Positions 42,422 through 51,915 of a DNA stretch of 64,000 nucleotides are shown here, in pieces. Every line of letters starts with the position of its first letter. Positions within the stretch are counted from its first letter, which is position 1. Source of the DNA: Candidatus Zhuqueibacterota bacterium (GTDB lineage: Bacteria; Zhuqueibacterota; Zhuqueibacteria; Zhuqueibacterales; Zhuqueibacteraceae). The notes below the pieces were generated by a model, which saw only the letters and a list, made by a program, of their open reading frames with translations, was not told the DNA's origin and did no database searches. The stretch lies in NCBI GenBank assembly GCA_022616415.1, contig JAKEEU010000316.1, forward strand, positions 1 to 64,000, given 5' to 3'. Made by a program: the position numbers and the translations under genes.

Positions 42422-44353
42422 CTATGTCAGCCCCATGTCATGTAAAAACCTCGAAGCTTCTTGAAATTTGTTTTCACCCCACGGCATTTTGCGATATCTG
42501 CAACGAGTCAAATACAACATTCGTTTAGCGCGGGTTACTGCAACATAAGCATTTCGTCGTTCTTCATCCAATCCACTCGAAGTTCGCAAGCTCCGATAAT
42601 CCGGAAAGCTTCCTTGATTCATGCCAACAATAAAAACCGTTTCGAATTCCAACCCTTTTGCAGCGTGCAAAGTCAAGACTTGAACGCCGTTGCCTTTAAA
42701 TTCACTTTTTCCAGATAACGCCAACTCACCCAAGAATCCTTCCAAGTCAAGCTCTTCTCGTGAATGTTTGTGAGAGAAGGCCTGAAATTGGTCTTTTAAC
42801 AATTGTAAATCACGCTGCAAAAGTTCATCATGTTCCGCATCGGTTTCGCAGGGAAATACTTGTTGCTCAAATGCAGCAAGTAGATTAGCATAGTATTCTG
42901 AAATCTTAGCGGCATTATTTACTTCGACAAGTAGAATCTTGATAAAATCTCGCCAACATGACGGGATTTCCTGCTTTTTAGCAATTATGCGAAAAAAGGC
43001 AGAGGCGGTATTTTCATTCACTCCATCAAAAGTTGCGTCGAAATTATGGGATGAAATTCCCAAATCTGTTAACAGAATTTCTCGGTGAATCAAATCAAAA
43101 GGATTGTGCAACACACGCAAAATAAGATAAAAAATCTGAGCCTGCGAGGTTGCAAACAGGCCTTCATTAGCAGTATGAAAACGATAAGGAATCGCTTGGG
43201 CTTTTAAAGCAACTTGTACAGGTTCCAACAAATAGCGATTGCGCGCCAGAATAGCTATCTCTGAAAATTGCGGTTCATCTTTTCCCGTCTTTGTCTTCTG
43301 CTCGTCACGAAGTTGATTTTCAAGTTTGAGCACTCTTTCCGCGACCCACCGCGCCTCCTGCTCTTGCGTTTCTTCTTCATGCAATATGACTTCAGAATTT
43401 TTACCAGTCACATTCGATACCATCATCGGAGCGCCGGGCAAACGGGTAGAATGTTGAATAAGCTTATTGGCGATTTGTACAATTTCTGGAGTGCTACGGA
43501 AATTGTGGCGCAATGGCATCAGTTTGGCACCAAAGTCTTTTTGAAAAAGTTGGATGTAGCGATCACTGGCACCGGCAAATCGATAGATACTTTGATCCGC
43601 ATCAGCAACCATCATAACATTGCGATGCTCGTCTCCGCAAAGCGCTTTTAAAATTTCGTATTGCGCGCGGCTGGTGTCCTGCGCCTCATCGATAAGGATG
43701 TAACGATATATGCGGCGGTAATGGCGCACAACGCGGGGCGCTTCGGTGAAAAGCCGGTAGGTAAGCCATAACAAATCATCAAAATCAACTCCATGATGCA
43801 ATTCGAGCTGACGATTATATCCAGCGTAAGCAGCCTTGAACTTAATAGCATCATCGTTAAATGTTGCAATAGCTTCCGGCGGCACTAAGTCCTTTTTTCG
43901 TAAGCCAATCTGATGCAAGAGGCTCGATAACTGACGATCATCCGGCCTCGTGTCATTCGTGGCCAAACCTTCCTGCAAAAGAGCTTTAGCCAGAAGCGCG
44001 AGCCGGTCTTCTTCCTGCTCGTAAATCGTAAGAGGTTGATGTACGCCAATATGTTCCCCGTAATGCCGCAACACATCCAAGCAAAACGCATGAAACGTCA
44101 GAACCGTAGCCCGCCGCCATTCATCACCAATGGCATGCTCAATTCGCTGGCGCATATTCTCCGCCGCTTTTGTCGTGAAGGTTAGAGCCAAAATTCTGAA
44201 ATTTTGTCCAACCGATCTCTGCAGCAACCGAATTATGCGCTGCGTCAGCACTGCTGTTTTGCCGGAACCGGGACCTGCCTGCACGAGCAAAGCGCCCTCG
44301 TCAAAATTAATGATTTGCTCTTGCTCATCGGTAAATTGAATTGATGCACTCAT
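42422..44353 (-). CDS. UvrD/PcrA-like helicase, Gabija GajB-type
   Basis: The 643-residue superfamily-1A helicase has all core motifs: FTDEQEQIINFDEGALLVQA, Walker A GPGSGKTAVL (27-36), RILALTFTTKAAENMRQRIE (Ia), IDEAQDTSRAQYEIL (II), MVADADQSIYRFAGA (III), LRHNFRSTPEIVQIANKL (IV), LTLHAAKGLEFETVFIVG (V) and YVAVTRAKRMLYLTR (VI). It starts 3 nt after the stop of the OLD-nuclease gene, the two-gene arrangement that defines Gabija and class 2 OLD loci. It is longer than the roughly 490-residue Bacillus GajB. It looks more AT-rich than the flanking mannosidase and M20 genes, suggesting transfer. Confidence 0.9.
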   Translation of the reverse strand: MSASIQFTDEQEQIINFDEGALLVQAGPGSGKTAVLTQRIIRLLQRSVGQNFRILALTFTTKAAENMRQRIEHAIGDEWRRATVLTFHAFCLDVLRHYGEHIGVHQPLTIYEQEEDRLALLAKALLQEGLATNDTRPDDRQLSSLLHQIGLRKKDLVPPEAIATFNDDAIKFKAAYAGYNRQLELHHGVDFDDLLWLTYRLFTEAPRVVRHYRRIYRYILIDEAQDTSRAQYEILKALCGDEHRNVMMVADADQSIYRFAGASDRYIQLFQKDFGAKLMPLRHNFRSTPEIVQIANKLIQHSTRLPGAPMMVSNVTGKNSEVILHEEETQEQEARWVAERVLKLENQLRDEQKTKTGKDEPQFSEIAILARNRYLLEPVQVALKAQAIPYRFHTANEGLFATSQAQIFYLILRVLHNPFDLIHREILLTDLGISSHNFDATFDGVNENTASAFFRIIAKKQEIPSCWRDFIKILLVEVNNAAKISEYYANLLAAFEQQVFPCETDAEHDELLQRDLQLLKDQFQAFSHKHSREELDLEGFLGELALSGKSEFKGNGVQVLTLHAAKGLEFETVFIVGMNQGSFPDYRSLRTSSGLDEERRNAYVAVTRAKRMLYLTRCRYRKMPWGENKFQEASRFLHDMGLT

Positions 44354-44356
44354 AGC

Positions 44357-46174
44357 TTAATACACCTGCTTGCAAAGTTGATCGACTTTAGAAAAAAGTT
44401 CTCGCAACTTTTCTGGGATACGGTCATCGCCTGTACGAGTGGAAACGATTTTTTCTGCCAGATAGCGACCGAAGAATGTTTTACTGTGTCGGCGTGAATC
44501 CATGAAGTCATTCAGAGCATTTTCGTGGCCACCTGGGGCGTTGTAATCAAAAATATTCCCAGGTTGTGCCTGCCTCTTGTTTTTAAAGTTTTGTAAAGCA
44601 TTAACGCCAAATTGCTCGGCAATAACAGATTCAATTTCTGGTCCATAACCGGAGGTTATGAGGTATCGCTCGAAGTCTTGCCCAGTGGGAAACTCAACGA
44701 TCTGAGTGTTAAATGATGCGCGTTCCAATCCCGCTTTTTGAAAGCATTTAGCGAGTTGTTTCAAAGCTTCAGGCTCGGAGTCAGTGAGGATAACCCATGG
44801 CATACGCAGTTTTTCGGCAATTTTGAGAAATGGGTCATAATTTCCTACTCCATCGGCGGGTATAAATGAAATTCCAACGCTATCTGGCCTACGCTTAAAA
44901 TAGGCTAGAGCAAAAACAGGCAGGGCATTTTGTTCTGTTGGCCCCTCGAACAACACCATGACACGAGAAAAGAACAATTCGGTATTTTGAATTTGGACAA
45001 AGCTATACACTTTGTGAGCAACCTCAGGCTCAAGAAAATCACTGCCGTCATGATTTTTTTCTGGAATCATTGAGACTTTGGTCTCGCTGCCGTTCTTTCG
45101 GAATAATACAAAATCAAAAAGCTGGGCGTGGCTAACAACATGCGGAGAATGCGTCGAAATCAGTTTTTGACCGTCAATTTCAGCTAATTGATCAAATAAG
45201 GCACGTTGAGCGTGGGGATGCAAATGCGCTTCCGGCTCTTCGAGAGCGACGATGGGAAGCGGTGTTATCTCTCTGCTTCTTTTTAGTTGCCATTCAATAA
45301 AAGCGTGGAAAACGAGGAGCGCCGCCATGCTGCGAGTTCCCATTCCATGGCGACTGAGTGGGAATGCATGAGCGTCATGCGTCTTGAAGAGCACATCCAT
45401 ACCTCGGACCAAATCGCGTAATTGTTGTGGCAAGGGCGTAATTTGTACCCCTGATTGTTCGCTGGCGACTGTTCGATAAAGCTCTTCCAAACGTTTCCGC
45501 AAATGCGCTAGTACTGGGCTTTTAGATCGTATAAGCTCGTTTACATCATAAAGCGCCTTTTCGATCTTTTTCTGAATATCATCATCAAGCTGCAGATCGC
45601 TGGCCAATTTTCCCCAAAAGGATTGGCGTGCGTGGAGTTGGTCCTGAATATCGCGTTTGGCATCAAGGTAATAAAACGGAAATAACTCCAGAAATTCGCG
45701 TCGGAACGTAGGACGTGTTAAGATTTGAATCTGAACAGCTTCCGTTTTCTTTCGCGCCCAGCCTTTTAAAAATGAACGGCTGCGTCGATATTCCTCACGA
45801 TTCTTATCCCATCCGAGTTCCGCTCGAATGGCGATATAATCTCTCTCGTCTCCTTTTCCGAGTTGAATGGCATCGCCGAAAAATCCTCTCGTTTCATCTT
45901 TGAATTCCTTTTCGTCGCCTGCTGGCTCTATACGGATATCGACACAGGCTTTACGTTCGCGAGGCGCCAATGATCGATCTGCTTCCAGAAAAATATCATC
46001 AGCCGAAAAGCGAGCCTCGCTCTCAGCAAAAACCAACGCAAAAGCGTCCAGAAAGGAAGTTTTGCCAGAGTTATTTTCTCCAATAAGAACAGTTTGTTTA
46101 CGCAGAGGTACCCAAACATCTGCCAGTGATCGGAAATTGTCAATACGAATTTCAGTAATAATAAAATCTCGCAT
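44357..46174 (-). CDS. OLD-family ATPase-TOPRIM endonuclease, Gabija GajA-type
   Basis: The 605-residue protein has an ABC/RecF-like ATPase with Walker A IGENNSGKTSFLDAF (31-45), signature-like LSRHGMGTRS, Walker B VALEEPEAHLHPHA (309-322) and switch STHSPHVVSHA (340-350). The C-terminal TOPRIM nuclease domain carries LFEGPTEQNALP (Glu410, Glu414), GISFIPADGVGNYD and ILTDSEPEAL (Asp465). GajA is a sequence-specific nicking endonuclease held inactive by nucleotides and triggered when phage replication depletes NTPs; GajB is its helicase partner. With the next gene this is a complete Gabija-type pair. GAGG precedes the ATG. Confidence 0.9.
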   Translation of the reverse strand: MRDFIITEIRIDNFRSLADVWVPLRKQTVLIGENNSGKTSFLDAFALVFAESEARFSADDIFLEADRSLAPRERKACVDIRIEPAGDEKEFKDETRGFFGDAIQLGKGDERDYIAIRAELGWDKNREEYRRSRSFLKGWARKKTEAVQIQILTRPTFRREFLELFPFYYLDAKRDIQDQLHARQSFWGKLASDLQLDDDIQKKIEKALYDVNELIRSKSPVLAHLRKRLEELYRTVASEQSGVQITPLPQQLRDLVRGMDVLFKTHDAHAFPLSRHGMGTRSMAALLVFHAFIEWQLKRSREITPLPIVALEEPEAHLHPHAQRALFDQLAEIDGQKLISTHSPHVVSHAQLFDFVLFRKNGSETKVSMIPEKNHDGSDFLEPEVAHKVYSFVQIQNTELFFSRVMVLFEGPTEQNALPVFALAYFKRRPDSVGISFIPADGVGNYDPFLKIAEKLRMPWVILTDSEPEALKQLAKCFQKAGLERASFNTQIVEFPTGQDFERYLITSGYGPEIESVIAEQFGVNALQNFKNKRQAQPGNIFDYNAPGGHENALNDFMDSRRHSKTFFGRYLAEKIVSTRTGDDRIPEKLRELFSKVDQLCKQVY

Positions 46175-46375
46175 AGGAAATCCTCTCTTTCTCCCCTTAG
46201 TATTAACATTCTAAGATTTAAGTTCGTTCTTTTTTTCAGAATATAAATCTCATTCTGGTACCAAATCCAAAACCAGCATACTCTCTTCAAAAAACTATAT
46301 TGAAACCAAAGATACGCCAGATTATTCAATCAGACAAATCATCTAGTCACAGCCCTCTGTCTATGCCCCCAGGAG

Positions 46376-49240
46376 TTACGTCCCCAGCATCGACTTGCTC
46401 ATCTCCAACTCGATTGTGGCGATGCGCCATGCGGGGCAATCGAGATCGACGCGCGAGTTGGAGAAAACTGTCACTTCTTCCAACCGCTCTTCCAGCAAAT
46501 TGACCTTCCAGGCATGGGCCACCGGCAAGCCCCAGAAGAGCTTGCCGCGCACGCGCTGGGAGGAGGCGTTATAAAGACGAACCAGCACGGTATCGCGATG
46601 ATCGCATTTTTTAACGGCAGTGATGACGAGCGAATCCGGCTCCAGGCGAAAAAGCGAAAAATCCGGCGGCAGCGGGCTTCCCGTGATCGGGCCGTGGCAG
46701 ATTTTCTCCAAGAGCGGCACGCGAAAACGTTGCGCCCACGTCGGTAAATGGGCATTCTCCCAACTGCCGTTATAAGGCATGACGGCGTAATCAAACACCT
46801 GCGTGGCTTGACACTGCGCTTCCGGTGTCGGAAAGGCCGGGCCGGCATGACCGGGACGAGTCGCCAAATCACCGCGCGAAAGCCAGCCGACGGCGCGCAT
46901 CAACGTAAGAATGAGAACAGTCCGTTTGCCTTCACGGCGCGCTTCGTATTCATACAAACCTTGCGAGAGAATCGCCAGGCCACCCTTGCGATCTTCCACC
47001 GCACAAAATTGCTGCATCGGCTCGGTCGGGCTCGGCGGCTGCAGCCAATTTTTTCCGGAAGATTTTTTGAGCGGGCGCTCGATAACGTAAAACGGCTGGC
47101 CGGCAAGAGAAGTGTTGGTGGCAATCGGCGCCGGAACGTGGACGCGCAGGCGGTGGTCGCGCACCAGATTTTGAAACGTGGTGCGCACGGCGACATACGG
47201 CGCCGTGGCGGTAATTGAAAAACGAATGGTCACTGGACAGGGAACCATCTTCTTGCTCCGTCTTCGTCCGGCTTTTGGCGACGAGTCACGCGCAAATTCG
47301 GCCGGCAGCGGCAGTATCATGGCCACTTCAATTTCCGCGGCCAAGGCGGAGCGATGCACGATACGGAGCTTGCCCTTTTTTCCGCGGCTCCAAATCACCT
47401 GGCTTCTCGGGGCGGGCGAATAATCGTATTCATCGCCCACATCCTCGACATCTTCAAAAATGTGGCAGCGCTGATATTGCCGTTTGCCGATTTTGTCGAA
47501 CAGATCGAAGCTGCCATCCAGATAGAACCTGGCACGCAAAAATTGATTCTCTACAACGCTGCCTTTCACTTGCACCCCTGCGGGCGTTGCCTCGGAGGGC
47601 GTGGCTGCTGATGATTTGATCTGATCGAGCGTCAGTGAACGCACTGAAAAAGTCCGATAGCTCATTGGCGCCAGCTCCGGCGTGAGAAATTCCAGTTCCG
47701 CCACCTGCCACGGCTTATCGTCCCGACGCGTGTCCAAATGGAACATGGCGCGATCTAACAGGAGTTGCGCGCGCTTGCTTTCAAACGTAAGTGGATGTTT
47801 CCCAGTCGTCTGCCCGAGTTTCGCAAACGCGTCCGGCAAACGATAATCATCACGCGAAGCAACAGGCCAGGATCTCACGAGCTCGGTGGGCAGCGGCTGA
47901 TGATTGCCATCGACGACGGCAAGCGTTTTGGACATGCGGCCTGGCGGCAAAATCACCAGTGTGCGCATCACTTCGCGGCGGCTTGCCGCCAGAGAATTCG
48001 TCACAATAAAATTCGGATAATCTGCGGAGCTCGAGGGGCGGCGCACGCGTTGCGCTAAAGTATCGAGCGCGGCATCGACGACATTTTCGCCGATTTGGCG
48101 GGCTTCGTCGAAACGCGGCAGCATTTCACGATGCACTGCGTCGATGCTGCAGCCGCAAATCGAGTCGTGCGGATGATTGTGCAAGAGCACTTTCCAGGCA
48201 TGATTCAGAAAGCCCGCACCATGGTTGACGCCGGCGCGCAGCCATGCCAGCGTGGCAAGCGGCTCGGCGAGGTGCGCGAGCAGCGTCTCGCATGCGTCGT
48301 TTTGTTGTTTCAAATAAGCGCGCGACGTCAGCACGCCGGAAAGAATATAATGGCGCTTGCTGCCGTGCAGCTCACCGGAATGATTGGGGAAGGACAAACC
48401 GGAGCGGCGCAGCGTGCCGATAAAACGCGAGAAAGTGGTTTGCTCGATCGCGGTGTCTTTGAGGACGGAATTGGCGTAATTCAACAGGCGCAGCAATTCC
48501 GGCTGCGGCTCTTCATGATCGCAACCATTGTTGATTAGAATGTGCTTCGTGCCGTCGCTGGCGGCCTTGGCCATGCCGCCGATTTTGGCGATCTCTTGAT
48601 GCAGCCGGTCGATGAGCATGTCGAGCCGCGGCGTATCGCCGGCGTGATCGCCCAAGCCTTCGAAGCCGAGGGCAGCGCCGTTGCAATAGCCATCGATCTG
48701 ATAAATAGCGAGCACGCGGTTGCCATCCGGCGCGATCCACAAGAACTCCGTGCCGAGGCGCTCCTCTTCGTCGCCGAGGCCGCGCGCGAAAACAAAATTG
48801 TCGATATTAAAGCCGCGCAGAATCTGCGGCATCTGCGCGACGTGGCCGAAGGAATCCGGCATGTAGCCAACTTTCATCACCCCGCCGTGATCGCCGGCGA
48901 CGCGGTGGCCGATTTGCTGGTTGCGAATCAAGGCTTCGGCGCTCACCAAAAATTCATCGGGCAACGCGTACCACGGGCCGATTTCGATGCGACCGCTTTG
49001 CACCAACGCTTTGAAACGCTCGCGATTCTCCGGACGAATGGCAAAATAGTCCTCGAGAATGATCGCCTGGCCGTCGAAAACGAAATAGCGAAACTCGGAA
49101 TTGCGTTCCATGAGATCGAGCAGACGATCGGTGAGCCGAACCAGGCGTTGGCGAAACTGCTGGAAAGGGCTATACCACTCGCGATCCCAATGGGTGTGGG
49201 AAACCACGTGCAGTTTATAGCGGACGGTGGTTTTGGACAT
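46376..49240 (-). CDS. GH38 alpha-mannosidase
   Basis: Glycoside hydrolase family 38 enzymes cleave alpha-mannosides with a zinc ion and a catalytic Asp. The ATG at 49240 follows AAAGGAAG and gives 954 residues; a start at 49297 is possible. The zinc-binding VVSHTHWDREWY is near the N-terminus, and the nucleophile region VGYMPDSFGHVAQMPQIL follows, then NGCDHEEPQPELL and HNHPHDSICGCSIDAVH. The C-terminal beta domains are of the family's usual length. There is no signal peptide, so it is cytoplasmic and would act on imported oligosaccharides. It lies between two groups of defence genes and probably belongs with the ABC ATPase and exported mannosidase farther upstream. Confidence 0.93.
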   Translation of the reverse strand: MSKTTVRYKLHVVSHTHWDREWYSPFQQFRQRLVRLTDRLLDLMERNSEFRYFVFDGQAIILEDYFAIRPENRERFKALVQSGRIEIGPWYALPDEFLVSAEALIRNQQIGHRVAGDHGGVMKVGYMPDSFGHVAQMPQILRGFNIDNFVFARGLGDEEERLGTEFLWIAPDGNRVLAIYQIDGYCNGAALGFEGLGDHAGDTPRLDMLIDRLHQEIAKIGGMAKAASDGTKHILINNGCDHEEPQPELLRLLNYANSVLKDTAIEQTTFSRFIGTLRRSGLSFPNHSGELHGSKRHYILSGVLTSRAYLKQQNDACETLLAHLAEPLATLAWLRAGVNHGAGFLNHAWKVLLHNHPHDSICGCSIDAVHREMLPRFDEARQIGENVVDAALDTLAQRVRRPSSSADYPNFIVTNSLAASRREVMRTLVILPPGRMSKTLAVVDGNHQPLPTELVRSWPVASRDDYRLPDAFAKLGQTTGKHPLTFESKRAQLLLDRAMFHLDTRRDDKPWQVAELEFLTPELAPMSYRTFSVRSLTLDQIKSSAATPSEATPAGVQVKGSVVENQFLRARFYLDGSFDLFDKIGKRQYQRCHIFEDVEDVGDEYDYSPAPRSQVIWSRGKKGKLRIVHRSALAAEIEVAMILPLPAEFARDSSPKAGRRRSKKMVPCPVTIRFSITATAPYVAVRTTFQNLVRDHRLRVHVPAPIATNTSLAGQPFYVIERPLKKSSGKNWLQPPSPTEPMQQFCAVEDRKGGLAILSQGLYEYEARREGKRTVLILTLMRAVGWLSRGDLATRPGHAGPAFPTPEAQCQATQVFDYAVMPYNGSWENAHLPTWAQRFRVPLLEKICHGPITGSPLPPDFSLFRLEPDSLVITAVKKCDHRDTVLVRLYNASSQRVRGKLFWGLPVAHAWKVNLLEERLEEVTVFSNSRVDLDCPAWRIATIELEMSKSMLGT

Positions 49241-49309
49241 GGTTTGGGCTTCCTTTGGTTGATAATCAACTGGCCCATACGGAGGTGTTCTTGACATTTC
49301 TCTCTCGCG

Positions 49310-49373
49310 GTTATACTATCCGGAAAAAGCCGGAGCTAAATTTTGTATCCGGAGTTGCCGAATCGTCCGGATA
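49310..49373 (-). promoter_or_regulatory. Candidate operator upstream of the alpha-mannosidase gene
   Basis: TATCCGGA occurs at 49317-49324 and 49346-49353, and its inverse TCCGGATA at 49366-49373. The last two form an 8-bp inverted repeat with a 12-nt spacer. A minus-strand -10-like TATAAC (49310-49315) adjoins. The rest of this 409-bp gap shows no convincing gene. Confidence 0.35.
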
Positions 49374-49649
49374 ATTGAAATGGAAGTTTGCAGCGCAACA
49401 GCGATAAGATTTTCCGGCGTGAGGAAGTGGTTGGAGGCCAAAGACAAACGCGAAAATTTGAGCATGAAAAAGGCGGGGAGGCCAAACTCTTGCGGATAGC
49501 GCAAGAGAGGCCGAATGCCCAAATTTTTTGGCGAAGCCAGGGACACTTTCATGTTCATGTCCGTGCATTCGATCGGGCATAGTCGAATTTGTCGGACGGC
49601 TGATGGATTCACTCACTCCCTCTCGTTTGGTTTTGAATCATACTGTGGC

Positions 49650-50099
49650 CTATGGCGCCGTCACTAAACGGCGACGTGCCGGCGCGGTTCGCTGTCGCGG
49701 CTTTTTCGTTGTCTGCATTTTGCCGCTCTTTTGAGGCCGTTTTGCTTTGAAGATATACGCCCGCGCCAGTTCCAGGTTGATGAAAGTGACATTTTGCCAT
49801 TCCACTTGGTCTTGTCCAGGTGGTATGGCGTCGAGAATGGCTTTCAGAAGAGGGTTAATGGATTCAAGAATAACAACTTTAGATAGTGAAAGCAATTCCG
49901 GCATTGTAAGATGCGCTTTTATTTTCTCGACAATGTAGTGCAGAGCTTTGCTTCTGTTCTTTTCAATCCAAGGGGCGGCAACGACTAAATCCCAGACATT
50001 CGGCGCGTCTTCACGGAGGAATAGTCCAAACAGGGTAAGTTCACCTTTCTCTGCAGTAATTTCATTTAACAGAGAGATTAATTTGTGATGTTTAATCAT
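49650..50099 (-). CDS. Hypothetical partner of HEPN protein
   Basis: The 149-residue product is not a named family I recognise. Its ATG overlaps the HEPN stop codon by 4 nt, so the two are translationally coupled. It begins MIKHHKLISLLNEITAEKG, has a mixed alpha/beta core (LFGLFLREDAPNVWDLVVAA, then TFINLELARAYIF) and ends in a highly basic tail (PRQRTAPARRRLV). Many HEPN toxins are paired with a second small gene that neutralises them, often a minimal nucleotidyltransferase; this partner does not show nucleotidyltransferase motifs. Confidence 0.75.
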   Translation of the reverse strand: MIKHHKLISLLNEITAEKGELTLFGLFLREDAPNVWDLVVAAPWIEKNRSKALHYIVEKIKAHLTMPELLSLSKVVILESINPLLKAILDAIPPGQDQVEWQNVTFINLELARAYIFKAKRPQKSGKMQTTKKPRQRTAPARRRLVTAP

Positions 50100-50491
50100 A
50101 GTTCCCTCAAAAGTGTTTTGGTAGCCGAAATCATATCTTGTGCATATTGCTGAGAGGTGCTGCCAACCGGCATATAGCGCATCTCAGGATCCCAAGTAGA
50201 AACGTCAGACCACTCCTTAAAATATTTATTTTTTACTATCGCCTCCGCACCGGAAATATGAAGCAAAATTTCCAGTTCATGTGTTCTGAAACTCTGATAT
50301 TTCTGGAATTCTGCCTTTGAAAACGGATACTCCTTCCAATTCAGGGTCAAACAAATTCTGGCTTTCAAAGCGAGCTCGACCGCGTAGCCACAAAGATAGA
50401 CGGCGCTGTCATATCTTCCGGATTGTAGGAGCACTTCAGCATCTTCCAATCTGGCTCGGGCGATTTTTTTCAAGTCGGTTCGGCTGAGCAC
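50096..50491 (-). CDS. HEPN-domain protein
   Basis: The 131-residue, GTG-initiated protein is an all-helical HEPN domain: LKKIARARLEDAEVLLQSGR, YDSAVYLCGYAVELALKARI and RTHELEILLHISGAEAI. HEPN proteins are often RNases (RX4-6H) in toxin-antitoxin, abortive infection and CRISPR systems. I do not see a clear RX4-6H motif here; the closest is the RTH segment, so activity is uncertain. It is the first gene of a two-gene unit and lies directly after the Shedu-type gene, in the same direction. Confidence 0.85.
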   Translation of the reverse strand: MLSRTDLKKIARARLEDAEVLLQSGRYDSAVYLCGYAVELALKARICLTLNWKEYPFSKAEFQKYQSFRTHELEILLHISGAEAIVKNKYFKEWSDVSTWDPEMRYMPVGSTSQQYAQDMISATKTLLREL

Positions 50492-50511
50492 GGCTTACTA
50501 GCTGATCTTCG

Positions 50512-51870
50512 TTATTTCACCATCCTTACTTTACCTTTGACCAATCCCATAAAACAATTCAAGCACACTGAGGCTATTCGATTCATTATTTTAGTTTTAG
50601 GGCTTTCATTTTCAAGAGTAACGAGTTTTCTTTTATTTTCAGGAGTCAAAGAATTCGATCTTCCAATCACTATCAAACTTTTGGGGTTAGCCGATATTCC
50701 AGTAAGCCCAAGCTCGCGTTGAACTGTTGAAAGATTATCCTCTAAATACCGTCTCCAATCTGCTATCTGATTACGAGCATGATTTAATTCACCACTTGTA
50801 TCTCCATCTTCTCGGAACAACCGATGTGTTGATCTTTCTATTTCTGCAAGCAAATAATCACCTGTAGCTTCTTGAAATACAAAGTCAGTCTTTTTTGCAC
50901 CAAGAGAAAGTTTAAGCCATACCTTTTTACGAGTTGGGCAAAGTAATTCAGGGTTTTCTTTCAGAAAGCTTTGAAGAGTTTCTTCCCTTTCTGGATTGGA
51001 GTCAAGAAGGTCTTTATAAGTTTTGAACAGTTCACTGAAATGCTTTCTGGCCGCCACATTTGGATCTAACTCCAGAAATTTCTGCTCACGGAATTGTTGT
51101 GACACCACAGAAGCCAACAGGTCATTTTCAGCCCAAGATGCAGCAAATTCTGGGTTCCAATAGTCAAGATTTAAGAAAGGGTAAATCTCAATATATTCCC
51201 AACCAACTGGAAGATTGAGCACCGTGCGAGATAAAAAGCGTTTCCCATGTCCTAAACTACTATGCCCAGGTATCAATTCTCCATGTATATGAAAGTCGAA
51301 AGAATTTCGTACAGACAATAAACGATATGGCTTATTTGAAGGAGATGCATCTTTAGCTGGTCGGGATAGAATCACGTCAAAACCAATTCTCGATTCCACA
51401 ATATCTTGTGTTAAACCTGTTTTAGGATCAAGTATAAAAAACTTGACTATCGCCCCATTGGTGGCTACACTTGATGCAAAATTTTTATCATCATGGCAAA
51501 ATACGACATTTTCTGAAATTTGTGGTGCCGGTTGAGAAAGTTTTTCCAAAGACCATGCCACCATTACCCTCGTATCTTCTTGCTTTCTTTCATATCGAAT
51601 AAGGGCTCCGTCTTCACAGCATATTATCAATACATTGCCTGGCTTACTCAAATGCAAAGGAGCCATTTCTTTTATGCCAGCATATTTTTCCTTAAGTAAT
51701 TCTTCCGTTGCTTTAAGGTATGCTTTAATAGTACTTCCAAGTTGATTAAGCGTTGCCTTTTGGACCTCTGTCAATTGTAAAATATTTTCTTTATCGGCCT
51801 CAGAAATCTTAACTGAAACGCCTGGTGAAAGCGTCAATTTAATTGGTTTTATTTCCTTTTCATTAGTCAT
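50512..51870 (-). CDS. Shedu-type DUF4263 nuclease
   Basis: The C-terminal half of this 452-residue protein matches the Shedu (SduA, DUF4263) immune nuclease family: LLDSNPEREETLQSFLKENP, LGAKKTDFVFQEATGDYLL, AEIERSTHRLFREDGDTSG, LNHARNQIADWRRYLEDNL and KSLIVIGRSNSLTPENKRK. Asp329 and Glu343/Glu345 would be the PD-(D/E)xK site; the usual Lys position is not obvious. The N-terminal 270 residues are an unassigned sensor-like region. After KTKIM the sequence becomes atypical, whereas another frame reads SLSVLELFYGIGQR and stop, so a late frameshift may have replaced the native tail. It lies 20 nt from the HEPN unit and 46 nt after the ABC ATPase. Confidence 0.85.
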   Translation of the reverse strand: MTNEKEIKPIKLTLSPGVSVKISEADKENILQLTEVQKATLNQLGSTIKAYLKATEELLKEKYAGIKEMAPLHLSKPGNVLIICCEDGALIRYERKQEDTRVMVAWSLEKLSQPAPQISENVVFCHDDKNFASSVATNGAIVKFFILDPKTGLTQDIVESRIGFDVILSRPAKDASPSNKPYRLLSVRNSFDFHIHGELIPGHSSLGHGKRFLSRTVLNLPVGWEYIEIYPFLNLDYWNPEFAASWAENDLLASVVSQQFREQKFLELDPNVAARKHFSELFKTYKDLLDSNPEREETLQSFLKENPELLCPTRKKVWLKLSLGAKKTDFVFQEATGDYLLAEIERSTHRLFREDGDTSGELNHARNQIADWRRYLEDNLSTVQRELGLTGISANPKSLIVIGRSNSLTPENKRKLVTLENESPKTKIMNRIASVCLNCFMGLVKGKVRMVK

Positions 51871-51915
51871 ATAGCTTCTTCTGATTGTTTGAAACGAATT
51901 CGCTTATTGTAAATA

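Noticed and set aside
44357..46174. SMC/RecF-type repair ATPase
   Set aside because: The TOPRIM motifs at the C-terminus and the adjacent UvrD-like helicase fit OLD/GajA, not RecF or RecN.
49311..49616. Two overlapping 98-101 codon minus-strand frames before the mannosidase
   Set aside because: Both begin without a ribosome-binding site and have no coherent hydrophobic or helical pattern; the region looks non-coding with operator-like repeats.
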